From the NCBI GenBank assembly GCA_038238245.1, contig JBBRXX010000024.1, forward strand, positions 6,598 through 70,597: a DNA stretch of 64,000 bases, written 5' to 3'. Below, one piece after another: positions 49,299-58,274 of the stretch. This DNA is from DASQHW01 sp038238245. Its GTDB lineage: Bacteria > Actinomycetota > Acidimicrobiia > IMCC26256 > PALSA-610. The position numbers and the translations under genes are program-made. Within the stretch, counting starts at the first letter, position 1. Each line of letters opens with the position of its first letter. The notes beneath the pieces were generated by a model. It ran no database searches, had not been told where the DNA came from, and saw nothing but the letters and a program-made list of their open reading frames with translations.

Positions 49299-49994
49299 AT
49301 GAGTCTCGTCGCATACGAAGTCCGCGATCGGATCGCGTACGTCACCATCGACAACGGCAAGGCCAATGCGCTCTCACCGGAGGTGATCGCCGCGCTCGGC
49401 GACGCGCTCACGCGCGCCGAGGACGCCGGCGACGACGTCGGCGTCCTTCTGCTCACCGCGACACCGGGGATGTTCTCCGGCGGCTTCGACCTTCAGGTGA
49501 TGCGCAGCGGCGCGCAAGCCGCGGGCCGGCTCGTCACCGACGGCGGGGAGCTGATCACCCGCATGTTCGGCGGCCCCGTCCCCGTCGTCGTCGCATGTAC
49601 CGGCCATGCAATCGCGGCCGGCGCGCTGTTGTTGCTCGGTGCCGACGCGCGCGTCGGCGCCCGCGGCGAGTTCCGCATCGGGCTCATCGAGACGCGGATC
49701 GGCATGGTCCTGCCGCGCTGGGCGGTCGAGCTGGCGCAGGAGCGCCTGTCGAAGCGCCACTTCCAGCACGCCACTGTGGGTGCGCGCATCTACGATCCCG
49801 ATGGTGCCGCCGACGCGGGATTTCTCGACACCGTCGTGCCCCCCGAGGCCCTGGAAGACGCCGCCCGGGCGGAGGCAATGCGGTGGGCCGAGCTTCCGCG
49901 TGCGGCCTATCACGGTCAGGTGCGCATGAACCGAGGTGAGCGTCTCGGCCGCCTCGCGGACGCCATCGCCGCCGACCGCGGCGCCCTCCGATAA
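49299..49994 (+). CDS. Enoyl-CoA hydratase/isomerase-family (crotonase) protein
   Basis: The 231-residue crotonase-fold protein has an N-terminal IDNGKANALSPEVI, the oxyanion segments FSGGFDLQVM and GHAIAAGALLLLGADARVG, and RIGLIETRIGMVLP, where Glu sits at one catalytic position. It is somewhat shorter than typical hydratases (about 255). The substrate is unknown. It starts at ATG 49299, with GAGGAGAG close upstream, 16 bases after ruvB, so it probably belongs to the same transcript although unrelated in function. Confidence 0.85.
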   Translation: MSLVAYEVRDRIAYVTIDNGKANALSPEVIAALGDALTRAEDAGDDVGVLLLTATPGMFSGGFDLQVMRSGAQAAGRLVTDGGELITRMFGGPVPVVVACTGHAIAAGALLLLGADARVGARGEFRIGLIETRIGMVLPRWAVELAQERLSKRHFQHATVGARIYDPDGAADAGFLDTVVPPEALEDAARAEAMRWAELPRAAYHGQVRMNRGERLGRLADAIAADRGALR

Positions 49995-50075
49995 GCGGTC
50001 CTCCCTGCGCCGGAGTCGCTGCCTGCCGATGGTAGGTTGGCGCGCTGTTTCCGCTCGAGGGAAGAGGCACTTCGC

Positions 50076-50369
50076 GTGGACGCGATTGCGGTCGTCTGGC
50101 TGATCCTGCTGCCGGCCGCGGCGTTCTACTTCCTGCTGTGGAGGCCGCAGCAGCGCCGCATGGCTGCGGTACGCGTGCTGCAATCCGCGCTCGACGAGAA
50201 TGACGAAGTGATGACGACCAGTGGCATGTACGGGCGGGTCACACGCCTCGGAGAGGACGACGTGGACCTCGAGATCGCGCCGGGTACCGTGGTCCGGCTC
50301 GCGCGCGGCGCGATTGCGCAACGGATCGTGCCCGACGAAGCGCACGGCGAGGACACGGAGGCGGGCTGA
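50076..50369 (+). CDS. yajC: Preprotein translocase accessory subunit YajC
   Basis: The 97-residue protein has one N-terminal transmembrane helix (AVVWLILLPAAAFYFLLW) followed by the YajC motif RPQQRRM and a small domain DEVMTTSGMYGRV. It starts at GTG 50076 with GAGGGAAGAGG upstream. It works with SecDF, encoded next. A TAGGTT at 50033-50038 could be its -10. Confidence 0.92.
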   Translation: MDAIAVVWLILLPAAAFYFLLWRPQQRRMAAVRVLQSALDENDEVMTTSGMYGRVTRLGEDDVDLEIAPGTVVRLARGAIAQRIVPDEAHGEDTEAG

Positions 50370-50372
50370 CCC

Positions 50373-52028
50373 GTGCGGCAGAAGATCACCATGTTGACGC
50401 TGACGGTCGTCGTGATCATCGGGTGGTTCACTGCGACGATGGTCGGCAGTCACCGGCCGCAGCTCGGGCTCGATCTCCAGGGTGGTCTCTCGGTCGTGCT
50501 CGTCCCCGTCAAGGGCTCCGACCTGTCGACGCTCGATGCCGCGGTGCAGATCATCCGCAACCGCGTCGACGGTCTGGGAATCGCCGAACCCGATGTCACC
50601 CGCCAGGGCAACCGGATCGCCGTCGACCTGCCGGGCGTGAAGGACCGCAACCGCGCCCTCGAGACCGTCGGCGCGACGGCGGAGCTGCGATTCCGGCAGG
50701 TAGTGACGACGCTGCCGTGGAGTGCTGCGCCCGCGTCATCGACGACGACGACGGTCGTGGCCAATCCGAGCGGCTCGACCACCACCACCAGACCGCCCAC
50801 GTCGGCGACGACGGTGAAGCCGGCCACGACCACGACCAAGAAGGCCCTGGCACGCCGGTCGATCAACGCCAAGCCGATCTCGGTGGTGCGGCCGGCCCAG
50901 AACGGCACGACGACCGCGGCCGCGACGACCCCGACGACGAAGGCGGGCGCGGCGCCGGGCACGACCGTCAAGGGTGGCTCGACGACGACCACCACCGCGC
51001 CCGAGCCGGTGAACTCGTGCCAGGAGGGCAAGCTCGTCACGCCCGACGACAAGGACACGGCTGACAACCCGCAGGTGATCCTCCCCGACTTCGTGAGCAG
51101 CGGGCCGCACCAGGTGTGTTACGTCCTGTCGAAGACGATCATGACCGGTCGTAACGTCGGTTCCGCCTCCAAGGAGGTCGACCCGCAGACGGGGGCGTGG
51201 CAGGTCAGCGTGCACTTCAAGAACAACGAGTTCGTCGAGAAGATCGGCACCAAGCTCGTCGGCAAGAACGTTGCCATCGCGCTCGACCACGTCGTCTACT
51301 CGGCGCCGGTGATCCAGGAGCAGATCACCACGCCCGACGTGCGCATCAGCGGCAGCTTCAGCGAGAAGGATGCCGGTCGTCTCGCGGTGACACTCCGTTA
51401 CGGCTCGTTGCCCATCCAGTTCGACAAGCGCGAGCAGACCGTGCAGGACATCTCCCCGACACTTGGCAAGGACCAGCTCCACGCGGGCATCGCAGCCGGC
51501 CTGATCGGCCTCGGGCTCGTCGCGCTCTACATGATCTTCTTCTACCGCCTGCTCGGGCTCGTCGTATGGATCGGGCTCATCCTGACGGGCATGACGTTCT
51601 TTGCGCTCACGACGTGGTTGTCGAGCCATCAAGGCCTGACCCTCACACTTGCAGGCGTCACCGGGATCATCGTGTCGGTCGGCGTGACCGTCGACTCCTA
51701 TGTCGTGTACTTCGAACGTCTCAAGGACGAGGTGCGCACGGGGAAGACCGTGCGGTCGTCGCTGGACGTCGGCTTCCGGCGCGCGTTCCGCACGATCGTC
51801 GCCGCGGACTTCGTGTCGTTGCTCGGCGCGGCGGTGCTCTACGCGCTGGGCACCGGATCGGTGCGCGGGTTCGCGTACTTCCTCGGGCTCTCGACGTTGC
51901 TCGACCTCATCCTCGCGTACACGTTCATGCACCCGTTCGTGATGTTGCTGGCGCGTAAGCCTGCGCTCGTGCGGATTCCCGGGGTCGGCATCGCCGCGGG
52001 TCTCGATACGCCGGGAGTGCGCGCGTGA
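50373..52028 (+). CDS. secD: Protein translocase subunit SecD
   Basis: RND-type export factor using the proton gradient to pull substrates through SecYEG. The 551-residue protein has TM1 then the QLGLDLQGG motif and P1 domain. A ~95-residue Thr/Ser/Ala-rich low-complexity insertion (117-212) follows, then FSEKDAGRLAVTLRYGSLPI and five C-terminal membrane helices with TVDSYVVYFERLKDEVRTG. The insertion is not part of the core fold. The GTG start is three bases after yajC; secF overlaps the stop. Confidence 0.95.
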   Translation: MRQKITMLTLTVVVIIGWFTATMVGSHRPQLGLDLQGGLSVVLVPVKGSDLSTLDAAVQIIRNRVDGLGIAEPDVTRQGNRIAVDLPGVKDRNRALETVGATAELRFRQVVTTLPWSAAPASSTTTTVVANPSGSTTTTRPPTSATTVKPATTTTKKALARRSINAKPISVVRPAQNGTTTAAATTPTTKAGAAPGTTVKGGSTTTTTAPEPVNSCQEGKLVTPDDKDTADNPQVILPDFVSSGPHQVCYVLSKTIMTGRNVGSASKEVDPQTGAWQVSVHFKNNEFVEKIGTKLVGKNVAIALDHVVYSAPVIQEQITTPDVRISGSFSEKDAGRLAVTLRYGSLPIQFDKREQTVQDISPTLGKDQLHAGIAAGLIGLGLVALYMIFFYRLLGLVVWIGLILTGMTFFALTTWLSSHQGLTLTLAGVTGIIVSVGVTVDSYVVYFERLKDEVRTGKTVRSSLDVGFRRAFRTIVAADFVSLLGAAVLYALGTGSVRGFAYFLGLSTLLDLILAYTFMHPFVMLLARKPALVRIPGVGIAAGLDTPGVRA

Positions 52029-53437
52029 CGACGACTGCGCCGCCGCCCGTCCCGACCGAGGAGGTTCCCGGCGTCACGCGCCGGCACCGCCCGTCCGACC
52101 TCTACCACGAGCGCACGAACTTCCAGTTCATCAAGCACACCCGCCGGTGGCTGATCGTGTCCGGCACGTTCATGGTGCTTGCGATCCTTCTGCTGACGTT
52201 CCGCGGCCTGAACCTCGGCATCGACTTCAAGGGCGGCACGTCCTGGCAGGTCAACATGCAGGGCGGCAAGCACGCCAAGGTCGCCGAGGTGCGCGACCTG
52301 CTCCGGCCGCTCGGTTTCAACGACGCGAAGGTGAGTGTGCTGTCGTCGTCGGCGAGCAGCACCGAGAGCATCCGTGTCGAGGCACGCGTCGTGACCGACC
52401 CGGTGGGGAAGATCCAAAAGGCCCTCGCGGACTACGGCACGGCGGCGCAGGCGGCGGTGGAGTTCCGGCAGGACAGCGCGGGCGGCACCTTCCTGTTGAC
52501 GACGAAGCCTGACTTCACGCCGACCAAAGAGGGTGTCACCGCCGCGTTGGCGGGGACCGGCGTCGAGAACCCGAACGTGACGATCAACGGACACGACATC
52601 ACCGTGGCGGTCACGAAGCTGCCGCCGAGTCCGATCCAGGGTGTCACCACTGCGTTGGCGAACTATGCGAACGCGTCGCCGAACGACGTGAACATCTCGA
52701 CCGTCGGCCCGACGTGGGGTCGCGAGGTCAGCCAGAAGGCGCTCAAGGCGTTGATCGTGTTCTTCGTGCTCCTCGCCCTGTACCTGTCGGTGCGTTTCGA
52801 GTGGAAGATGTCGGCGTCCGCCATCGTCGCTGTGATCCACGACATCGTCTTCACCGTCGGCGTGTACGCGCTGTTCGGTTTCCAGGTCACACCGGCCACC
52901 GTCACCGCGTTCCTCACGATCCTCGGGTTCTCGCTCTACGACACCGTCGTGGTGTTCGACAAGGTCGGCGAGTTCCAGCGGTCGATGACCGCGACCGGCC
53001 GGATGACGTACGGCGAGATGGTGAATCGTGCGCTGAACGCCGTGCTCATGCGGTCGCTGTCCACGTCGCTCGTCGCGCTGCTGCCGGTGCTCTCGTTGTT
53101 GATCGTCGGTTCGGTGATCTTCGGCGCGACCGCGCTCGAGGACTTCGCGCTCGCCCTCGCGGCCGGTCTCTTCATCGGCTCGTACTCCTCGATCTTCGTC
53201 GCCGCGCCGCTCCTGGCGTGGTGGAAGGAGAAGGAGCCGCAGTACCGCGCGCTGAGCGAGCGCAGGCGCCGCGTGCCCGGCGCGGCTGCGTCCGCGTCGC
53301 TCGGCGTCCCCGTGGTGCCGTCCGAGGACGGAGGCGAACGGCTCGAGCGCCATCTCGGCGTTCCCGGGCCGCCCGCGGTCCCGCGCGGCCCGATTCAGCC
53401 GCGCGCCCGACAGCAACGCCGGAGGAAACGCCGGTAG
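52025..53437 (+). CDS. secF: Protein translocase subunit SecF
   Basis: Partner of SecD. The 470-residue protein has FRGLNLGIDFKGGTSW after TM1, a periplasmic domain somewhat longer than usual, and the helix motifs LTILGFSLYDTVVVFDKVGE and RSLSTSLVALLPVL. An Arg/Pro-rich cytoplasmic tail (ERHLGVPGPP...RQQRRRKRR) ends it. It begins at the GTG overlapping secD. Full-length SecD and SecF are separate here rather than fused. Confidence 0.95.
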   Translation: MTTTAPPPVPTEEVPGVTRRHRPSDLYHERTNFQFIKHTRRWLIVSGTFMVLAILLLTFRGLNLGIDFKGGTSWQVNMQGGKHAKVAEVRDLLRPLGFNDAKVSVLSSSASSTESIRVEARVVTDPVGKIQKALADYGTAAQAAVEFRQDSAGGTFLLTTKPDFTPTKEGVTAALAGTGVENPNVTINGHDITVAVTKLPPSPIQGVTTALANYANASPNDVNISTVGPTWGREVSQKALKALIVFFVLLALYLSVRFEWKMSASAIVAVIHDIVFTVGVYALFGFQVTPATVTAFLTILGFSLYDTVVVFDKVGEFQRSMTATGRMTYGEMVNRALNAVLMRSLSTSLVALLPVLSLLIVGSVIFGATALEDFALALAAGLFIGSYSSIFVAAPLLAWWKEKEPQYRALSERRRRVPGAAASASLGVPVVPSEDGGERLERHLGVPGPPAVPRGPIQPRARQQRRRKRR

Positions 53438-53462
53438 GGATCCGGGAGTGACCTGGGTGACA

Positions 53463-53477
53463 ACGTGTCGCACACGT
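53463..53477. promoter_or_regulatory. Inverted repeat in the secF-apt gap
   Basis: ACGTGT and ACACGT flank CGC, 50 bases before the apt -10. ACACGT-like sequence recurs near 53503. It may be an operator for apt-rel; the evidence is positional. Confidence 0.3.
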
Positions 53478-53526
53478 CTTCCGCCGTTGCGTGATCTGCG
53501 TGACACGTTCGGCGACCGCCCGGCGG

Positions 53527-53532
53527 TAGCCT
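53527..53532 (+). promoter_or_regulatory. Probable -10 element (TAGCCT) for apt-rel
   Basis: TAGCCT is seven bases before the apt GTG. The spacer GGCAGGA could double as a weak ribosome site if the transcript starts earlier. Confidence 0.45.
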
Positions 53533-53539
53533 GGCAGGA

Positions 53540-54064
53540 GTGGATTTTGCCTGGCTCAAAGAGCACGTGCGTGACATTCCGGACTACCCCAAACCGGGAA
53601 TTGTCTTCCGGGACATCACCCCGTTGCTCGCGGCGCCCGAGGCGTTCGCGGCCAGTGTCGATGGCATCGCCGCGCCGTTCATCGGCGAGCCGATCGACAA
53701 GGTCCTGGGGATAGAAGCCCGCGGCTTCGTGTTCGCGGCGCCGGTCGCGTACCACCATCGCGCGGGGTTCGTCCCGGTGCGGAAGGCCGGCAAGCTGCCC
53801 TGGGAGATCGAACGCGAAGAATACGAGCTGGAGTACGGCACCGATCTCCTCGAGATCCACCGTGACGCGGTGGCGCCGGGGGAGCGGGTGCTCATCGTCG
53901 ACGACGTCATCGCAACGGGCGGGACCGCGGCGGCCACGGCGCGCCTCGTCGAGCGACTCGGCGGCGTGGTGCTCGGCTTCGCGTTCGTGATCGAGCTCGG
54001 CTTCCTCGAGGGCCGAAAGAAGATCGACGGCTATCGCATTCAGTCGTTGGTGACCTATGAGTGA
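53540..54064 (+). CDS. apt: Adenine phosphoribosyltransferase
   Basis: Purine-salvage enzyme making AMP from adenine and PRPP. The 174-residue protein has VRDIPDYPKPGIVFRDITPLL, GIEARGFVFAAPVA, RKAGKLPWE and the PRPP motif VLIVDDVIATGGTA. The GTG at 53540 gives the usual N-terminus. It overlaps rel by eight bases, the apt-rel pair known from many actinobacteria, tying purine salvage to (p)ppGpp control. Confidence 0.96.
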   Translation: MDFAWLKEHVRDIPDYPKPGIVFRDITPLLAAPEAFAASVDGIAAPFIGEPIDKVLGIEARGFVFAAPVAYHHRAGFVPVRKAGKLPWEIEREEYELEYGTDLLEIHRDAVAPGERVLIVDDVIATGGTAAATARLVERLGGVVLGFAFVIELGFLEGRKKIDGYRIQSLVTYE

Positions 54065-56270
54065 GCGGACGCGACTGCTGACCCGGCGGCACGGGAAGAG
54101 CGCCGGGGTCGACTCGGCCGTCCGGCCGTTGATCGAGTCGCTACGGGCGCGCAACAGCCGCGCCGACGGCGCGCTCATCGAACACGCGTATGAGGTCGCA
54201 CGCGATGCGCACCGCGATCAGGTGCGGCGATCGGGTGACCCGTATATCGCACATCCGGTCGGTGTCGCGATGATCCTCTCGGATCTCGGGCTCGACGACA
54301 TCACGCTCGCGGCCGCGTTGCTGCACGACGCCGTCGAGGACACGTCAGTCACGTTGAAGAGCCTCGAAGAGCAGTTCGGTCCCGATGTCGCGGCGATTGT
54401 CGACGGGGTCACCAAGCTCGATCGCCTCGAGTTCGACTCGAAGGAGGCCCAGCAGGCCGCCACGATGCGGAAGATGCTCGTGGCGATGGCGAAGGACGTG
54501 CGCGTCCTTCTCATCAAGCTCGCCGATCGCCTGCACAACATGCGGACGATCGCGTCGCTGCCGGAGGCGAAGCAGAAGCGCATCGCCCAGGAGACCCTCG
54601 ACATCTACGCGCCGCTCGCACACCGCCTCGGCATCCAGGACGTCAAGTGGCAGCTCGAGGACCTCGCCTTCGCGGTGTTGCACCCGAAGCGCTACGCCGA
54701 GATCGAGGCGATGGTGCTGCAGCACGCGGGCGAGCGCGAGGCCTACCTCGACGACGTCATCACGGCGGTACGCGCGCGCCTCGACCAGCTCCACATCAAG
54801 GCCGAGGTGAACGGCCGCCCGAAGCACTACTGGTCGATCTACGAGAAGATGGTGGTGCGCGGGAAGGAGTTCGCGGAGATCAACGATCTCGTCGGCGTCC
54901 GCGTGACCGTCGAGTCGGTGAAGGACTGCTACGGCGCGCTCGGTTCGATCCACGCGCTCTGGCGGCCGGTGCAGGGCCGGTTCAAGGACTACATCGCGAT
55001 GCCGAAGTTCAACCTCTACCAGTCGCTGCACACGACGGTGGTGGGCCCGCAGGGCCGCGCGGTGGAGTTCCAGATCCGCACCATCGACATGCACCGGCGC
55101 GCAGAGTTCGGTGTTGCCGCCCACTGGGGGTACAAGGAGCAGCGCAACCCGACCGAGGACCTCGTGTGGCTCCAGCGGATCGTCGACTGGCAGCAGGAGA
55201 CCACCGACCCGGCCGAGTTCATGCAGAGCCTGAAGATCGACCTCGAACAGGACGAGGTCTTCGTCTTCACCCCGAAGGGCCGGGTGATCACGATGCCGAC
55301 CGGCGGCACACCGGTCGACTTCGCCTACACGATCCACACCGAGGTCGGCCACCGGTGCATTGGCGCGCGCGTCAACGGCCGGCTGATCCCGCTCGACAGC
55401 GCACTGCAATCGGGCGACACGTGCGAGATCTTCACGAGCAAGGTCGAGGGCGCGGGCCCCAGCCGCGACTGGCTCCAGTTCGCGGTCACGCCCCGGGCGC
55501 GCTCGAAGATTCGCCAGTGGTTCTCCCGCGAGCGCCGCGTCGACGCGATCGACAACGGGCGCGACGAGCTGGTGAAGTTCATGCGGCGCGAAGCGCTACC
55601 GGTGCAGAAGCTCTCGGGCTCGCCCATGCTCACCGCGGTCGCCGAACAGCTCAATTACGCGGACCTCGACGGGCTGTACGCGGGCATCGGCGAAGGGCAT
55701 GTCTCGGCGAAGGCCGTCGTGCAGCGGATCCAGCGCGAGCTGCGCGGCGGCGAGGAGCAGCTGCCGACGACCGTCGCCCGCCCGCCCCGGGCGCGCGGCC
55801 GCCGCCGGGTCGGCGCCGGGGTGCACGTCGAAGGTCTCGACGACGTGATGGTGCGGCTCTCACGCTGCTGCACACCGGTTCCCGGTGACGAGATCATGGG
55901 CTTCGTGACCCGCGGCCGCGGCGTCTCGGTCCACCGCACCGACTGCGCCAACGCGGTGAGCCTGCGCAACCAGGCCGATCGCGTGATCGACGTCGACTGG
56001 GACAACGACGCGCCCGGCAACTACACGGTCTCGGTCGAGATCGAGGCCCTCGACCGGTCGAAGCTGCTCCGCGACGTCGCCGACGTGCTGTCGGAGCACC
56101 ACGTCAACATCATCGCCTGCACGTCACAGACCCAGCCCGACCGCATCGCCCGCCTGCGCTTCGAGTTCGAGCTCGCCGACCCGGGGCACCTCGACTCGAT
56201 CCTCGCCGCAGTCAAGCGCGTCGACTCCGTATACGACGCGGCCCGCGTGCTGCCCGGCGCGCAGAGTTAG
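54057..56270 (+). CDS. rel: Bifunctional (p)ppGpp synthetase/hydrolase Rel
   Basis: Stringent-response enzyme. The 737-residue protein has the HD hydrolase domain (HPVGVAMIL, LLHDAVEDT near residue 80), and the synthetase domain with RPKHYWSIYEKM and RFKDYIAMPKFNLYQSLHT, whose RFKD is the RXKD form of bifunctional enzymes. A TGS domain (DEVFVFTPKGRVITMPTGGTPVD), a Zn/CC region with HRTDC and a C-terminal ACT domain follow. All domains are intact. Confidence 0.96.
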   Translation: MSERTRLLTRRHGKSAGVDSAVRPLIESLRARNSRADGALIEHAYEVARDAHRDQVRRSGDPYIAHPVGVAMILSDLGLDDITLAAALLHDAVEDTSVTLKSLEEQFGPDVAAIVDGVTKLDRLEFDSKEAQQAATMRKMLVAMAKDVRVLLIKLADRLHNMRTIASLPEAKQKRIAQETLDIYAPLAHRLGIQDVKWQLEDLAFAVLHPKRYAEIEAMVLQHAGEREAYLDDVITAVRARLDQLHIKAEVNGRPKHYWSIYEKMVVRGKEFAEINDLVGVRVTVESVKDCYGALGSIHALWRPVQGRFKDYIAMPKFNLYQSLHTTVVGPQGRAVEFQIRTIDMHRRAEFGVAAHWGYKEQRNPTEDLVWLQRIVDWQQETTDPAEFMQSLKIDLEQDEVFVFTPKGRVITMPTGGTPVDFAYTIHTEVGHRCIGARVNGRLIPLDSALQSGDTCEIFTSKVEGAGPSRDWLQFAVTPRARSKIRQWFSRERRVDAIDNGRDELVKFMRREALPVQKLSGSPMLTAVAEQLNYADLDGLYAGIGEGHVSAKAVVQRIQRELRGGEEQLPTTVARPPRARGRRRVGAGVHVEGLDDVMVRLSRCCTPVPGDEIMGFVTRGRGVSVHRTDCANAVSLRNQADRVIDVDWDNDAPGNYTVSVEIEALDRSKLLRDVADVLSEHHVNIIACTSQTQPDRIARLRFEFELADPGHLDSILAAVKRVDSVYDAARVLPGAQS

Positions 56271-56295
56271 CGTCTGCGACGGGTGAGGACCGACA

Positions 56296-57624
56296 CTACT
56301 GGGGCTCCTCGCGCCAGTTCCTGATCGCGTACACGCCCGTGCTGATGCTGCCGAGCGCTTCGTCGTAGTGCAACATCATCTGCGCGCTCCCGGCGAGCCC
56401 GGCAACCCGAAGAGCGCCCCACATCTCGACTTGGGGCGCCGTCGCGACGTTCGCGTTCTGGCCCATGATCACGCCCCAGAACCTCGCCGCGTTCCCGAAG
56501 TTGATCGTGCTCGTGTTCCCATTGGTCATGTAGATCTGGAGATTCGCCGACCAGCCGGGGCAATAGGAGTTCCGTGAGGTGCCATTCCAATCGGTACCGG
56601 AGTAGGTCGGGCACAATAGCGGGTTGCTCGTCACCGGCGGGTTCATTCCCGGGCTGCGGTTGCTGCTCGACCCGCCGTTTTGGATCCCGACGTTCACACG
56701 ACCGGTGGTGTACACGAGCGCGGGACCGGAGAGCGCGTCCACTTCACAACCCGGCAGCAGTGTGACTTGGGAGACGTAGTAGCGAGTGCCGCCCGGAATG
56801 TGGTGCGTTGCATCGCACGGCACGTTCGGCCAGCTCTGACCCGCGTTTCCCGCTGCCGACTGCTGCGTGACGAACGGCGTTCCCGCTGGCACCGCGACGC
56901 TCGGGATCGAGAATTTCGGCGCCGTCGCTCGAGTGTAGGGAAGCGGCGGGCAGTGGTTCGACGTCCCGTACTGTGGCGGCCACACGTCGGGTTTGTTCGT
57001 CTCGTGATATCCGACGCAGCCGTCGACCGGGTATTGCCACGAGTTGGTCCCGCCGTACCACACCGCGTCCGTACAATTCTGCTGCCCGTTGCCATTGCCT
57101 CCGTTGGCGTTGAACGTCAAGTCCGCGGGATCGTTCGTACCGAGAATGCCTTTGCGAGTGCACGTGTTCGCTAGGACCGCGCCGTCGGTGAAGCTGTCCA
57201 TTGCGACTCCCGACGGGAGCGCGAGCGCGGAGTCGACGAAGAACGCGTTGCTGAACAAACTCTCGGGCGCCGCTTCCGCCTTGACATGGCGCCGCACTCC
57301 CGTGTTGTCGACGCCCCACGCGTCGACGTGCCATATGGACCCAGTGGGATCGAGGGTCGCGCTGTAGGAATAAGAACCGGCGCTGCCGAGCGTCTTCGTC
57401 GTCGTCGGCAATGACGCACCGACGGCGGAGCCGACGTCCTTGACAGCGTCGTTGACGGCGGCGTCGGCAAGCTGCAGCGCGTTCGCAGAGTCCCCCGAAC
57501 GTCGCGACGTCTTGAGCCCACGCTGCACGAGCGAGGTGCTCGCGACGATCAGCCCGGTCGCCACCATGATGATCATCATGGCGATCACCATGTTGCCGTG
57601 CTCGTCATGGCGGTGGGGTCTCAT
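56296..57624 (-). CDS. Pseudopilin-like protein with N-terminal pilin helix (PilX/GspK-like)
   Basis: The 442-residue protein starts with a short basic leader and a hydrophobic helix, HGNMVIAMMIIMVATGLIVAS, resembling a prepilin after cleavage behind Gly. Position +5 is Ala rather than the usual Glu, a trait of the tip pseudopilin GspK. The large C-terminal domain is Cys- and Asn/Gly-rich, unlike known families. It is last of three minus-strand genes and overlaps the previous one by four bases (57621-57624). Confidence 0.7.
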   Translation of the reverse strand: MRPHRHDEHGNMVIAMMIIMVATGLIVASTSLVQRGLKTSRRSGDSANALQLADAAVNDAVKDVGSAVGASLPTTTKTLGSAGSYSYSATLDPTGSIWHVDAWGVDNTGVRRHVKAEAAPESLFSNAFFVDSALALPSGVAMDSFTDGAVLANTCTRKGILGTNDPADLTFNANGGNGNGQQNCTDAVWYGGTNSWQYPVDGCVGYHETNKPDVWPPQYGTSNHCPPLPYTRATAPKFSIPSVAVPAGTPFVTQQSAAGNAGQSWPNVPCDATHHIPGGTRYYVSQVTLLPGCEVDALSGPALVYTTGRVNVGIQNGGSSSNRSPGMNPPVTSNPLLCPTYSGTDWNGTSRNSYCPGWSANLQIYMTNGNTSTINFGNAARFWGVIMGQNANVATAPQVEMWGALRVAGLAGSAQMMLHYDEALGSISTGVYAIRNWREEPQ

Positions 57625-58274
57625 CGGTTGTTCCTAAGCGCGAGGTCACTCGTATAGGAGATGAGCGGGGCGTTCTTCTTGTACTGCACCTTGACGGACA
57701 CGCGTACGGTTTCAGCCTGCGTGAACGCCAGCGTCGACTGTCCGGCGGCATTCGGATCGAGTTCGTTTCCGAAGCGGTCGAAGTACCTGAAGAGCGGTGT
57801 CGTCGAGTTGGCGACACCGGAGAGGACCGGTCGTCCGATGTAGAGCTGCGTTGCCACGCAACTAGCACCGACGACGCGGTAGTCCGTGCGGTCCACTCGG
57901 ATCACGCCGTCCGGCTTCAGTCCGTATACGACGACGCTCTTCGGGCAGGTCAGTTGCCCGAATGCAGGTCGAGAGATCGTGAACGACACGCAATTTGCGT
58001 ATCCCGTCGGGTAGCTGCCGGCCGCGCACGACGTGGTCGCCATCGGGTACGCGCTCGCGATCGACGACGCACCGCGAAGGTCTTGCGTCATCGGACGCAA
58101 CGCGAGCTCGATGGCCTGCTCGGCTTGCGTGTCGCTCGTCGCGGTCGTTGTCGTCCGCAAGACCGACACGAGGAAACCGAAGAGCAGAGCCGAGACGATT
58201 CCCATGAGCATGAGTGCGACGGTGAGCTCGACCAGGGTGAAGCCTCGCTCGTCGCGTCGGCCGACAGTGTTCAT
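57621..58274 (-). CDS. Prepilin-type protein, PilW/GspJ-like
   Basis: Type IV pilin-like protein of 217 residues. The prepilin peptidase site is RDERG|FTLVELTVALMLMG with Glu at +5 and a hydrophobic helix after it. The downstream domain has several Cys and no clear family match. ATG 58274 lies in a four-base overlap with the preceding gene, and the long upstream frame is a shadow. A processing peptidase is not in this window. Confidence 0.82.
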   Translation of the reverse strand: MNTVGRRDERGFTLVELTVALMLMGIVSALLFGFLVSVLRTTTTATSDTQAEQAIELALRPMTQDLRGASSIASAYPMATTSCAAGSYPTGYANCVSFTISRPAFGQLTCPKSVVVYGLKPDGVIRVDRTDYRVVGASCVATQLYIGRPVLSGVANSTTPLFRYFDRFGNELDPNAAGQSTLAFTQAETVRVSVKVQYKKNAPLISYTSDLALRNNR

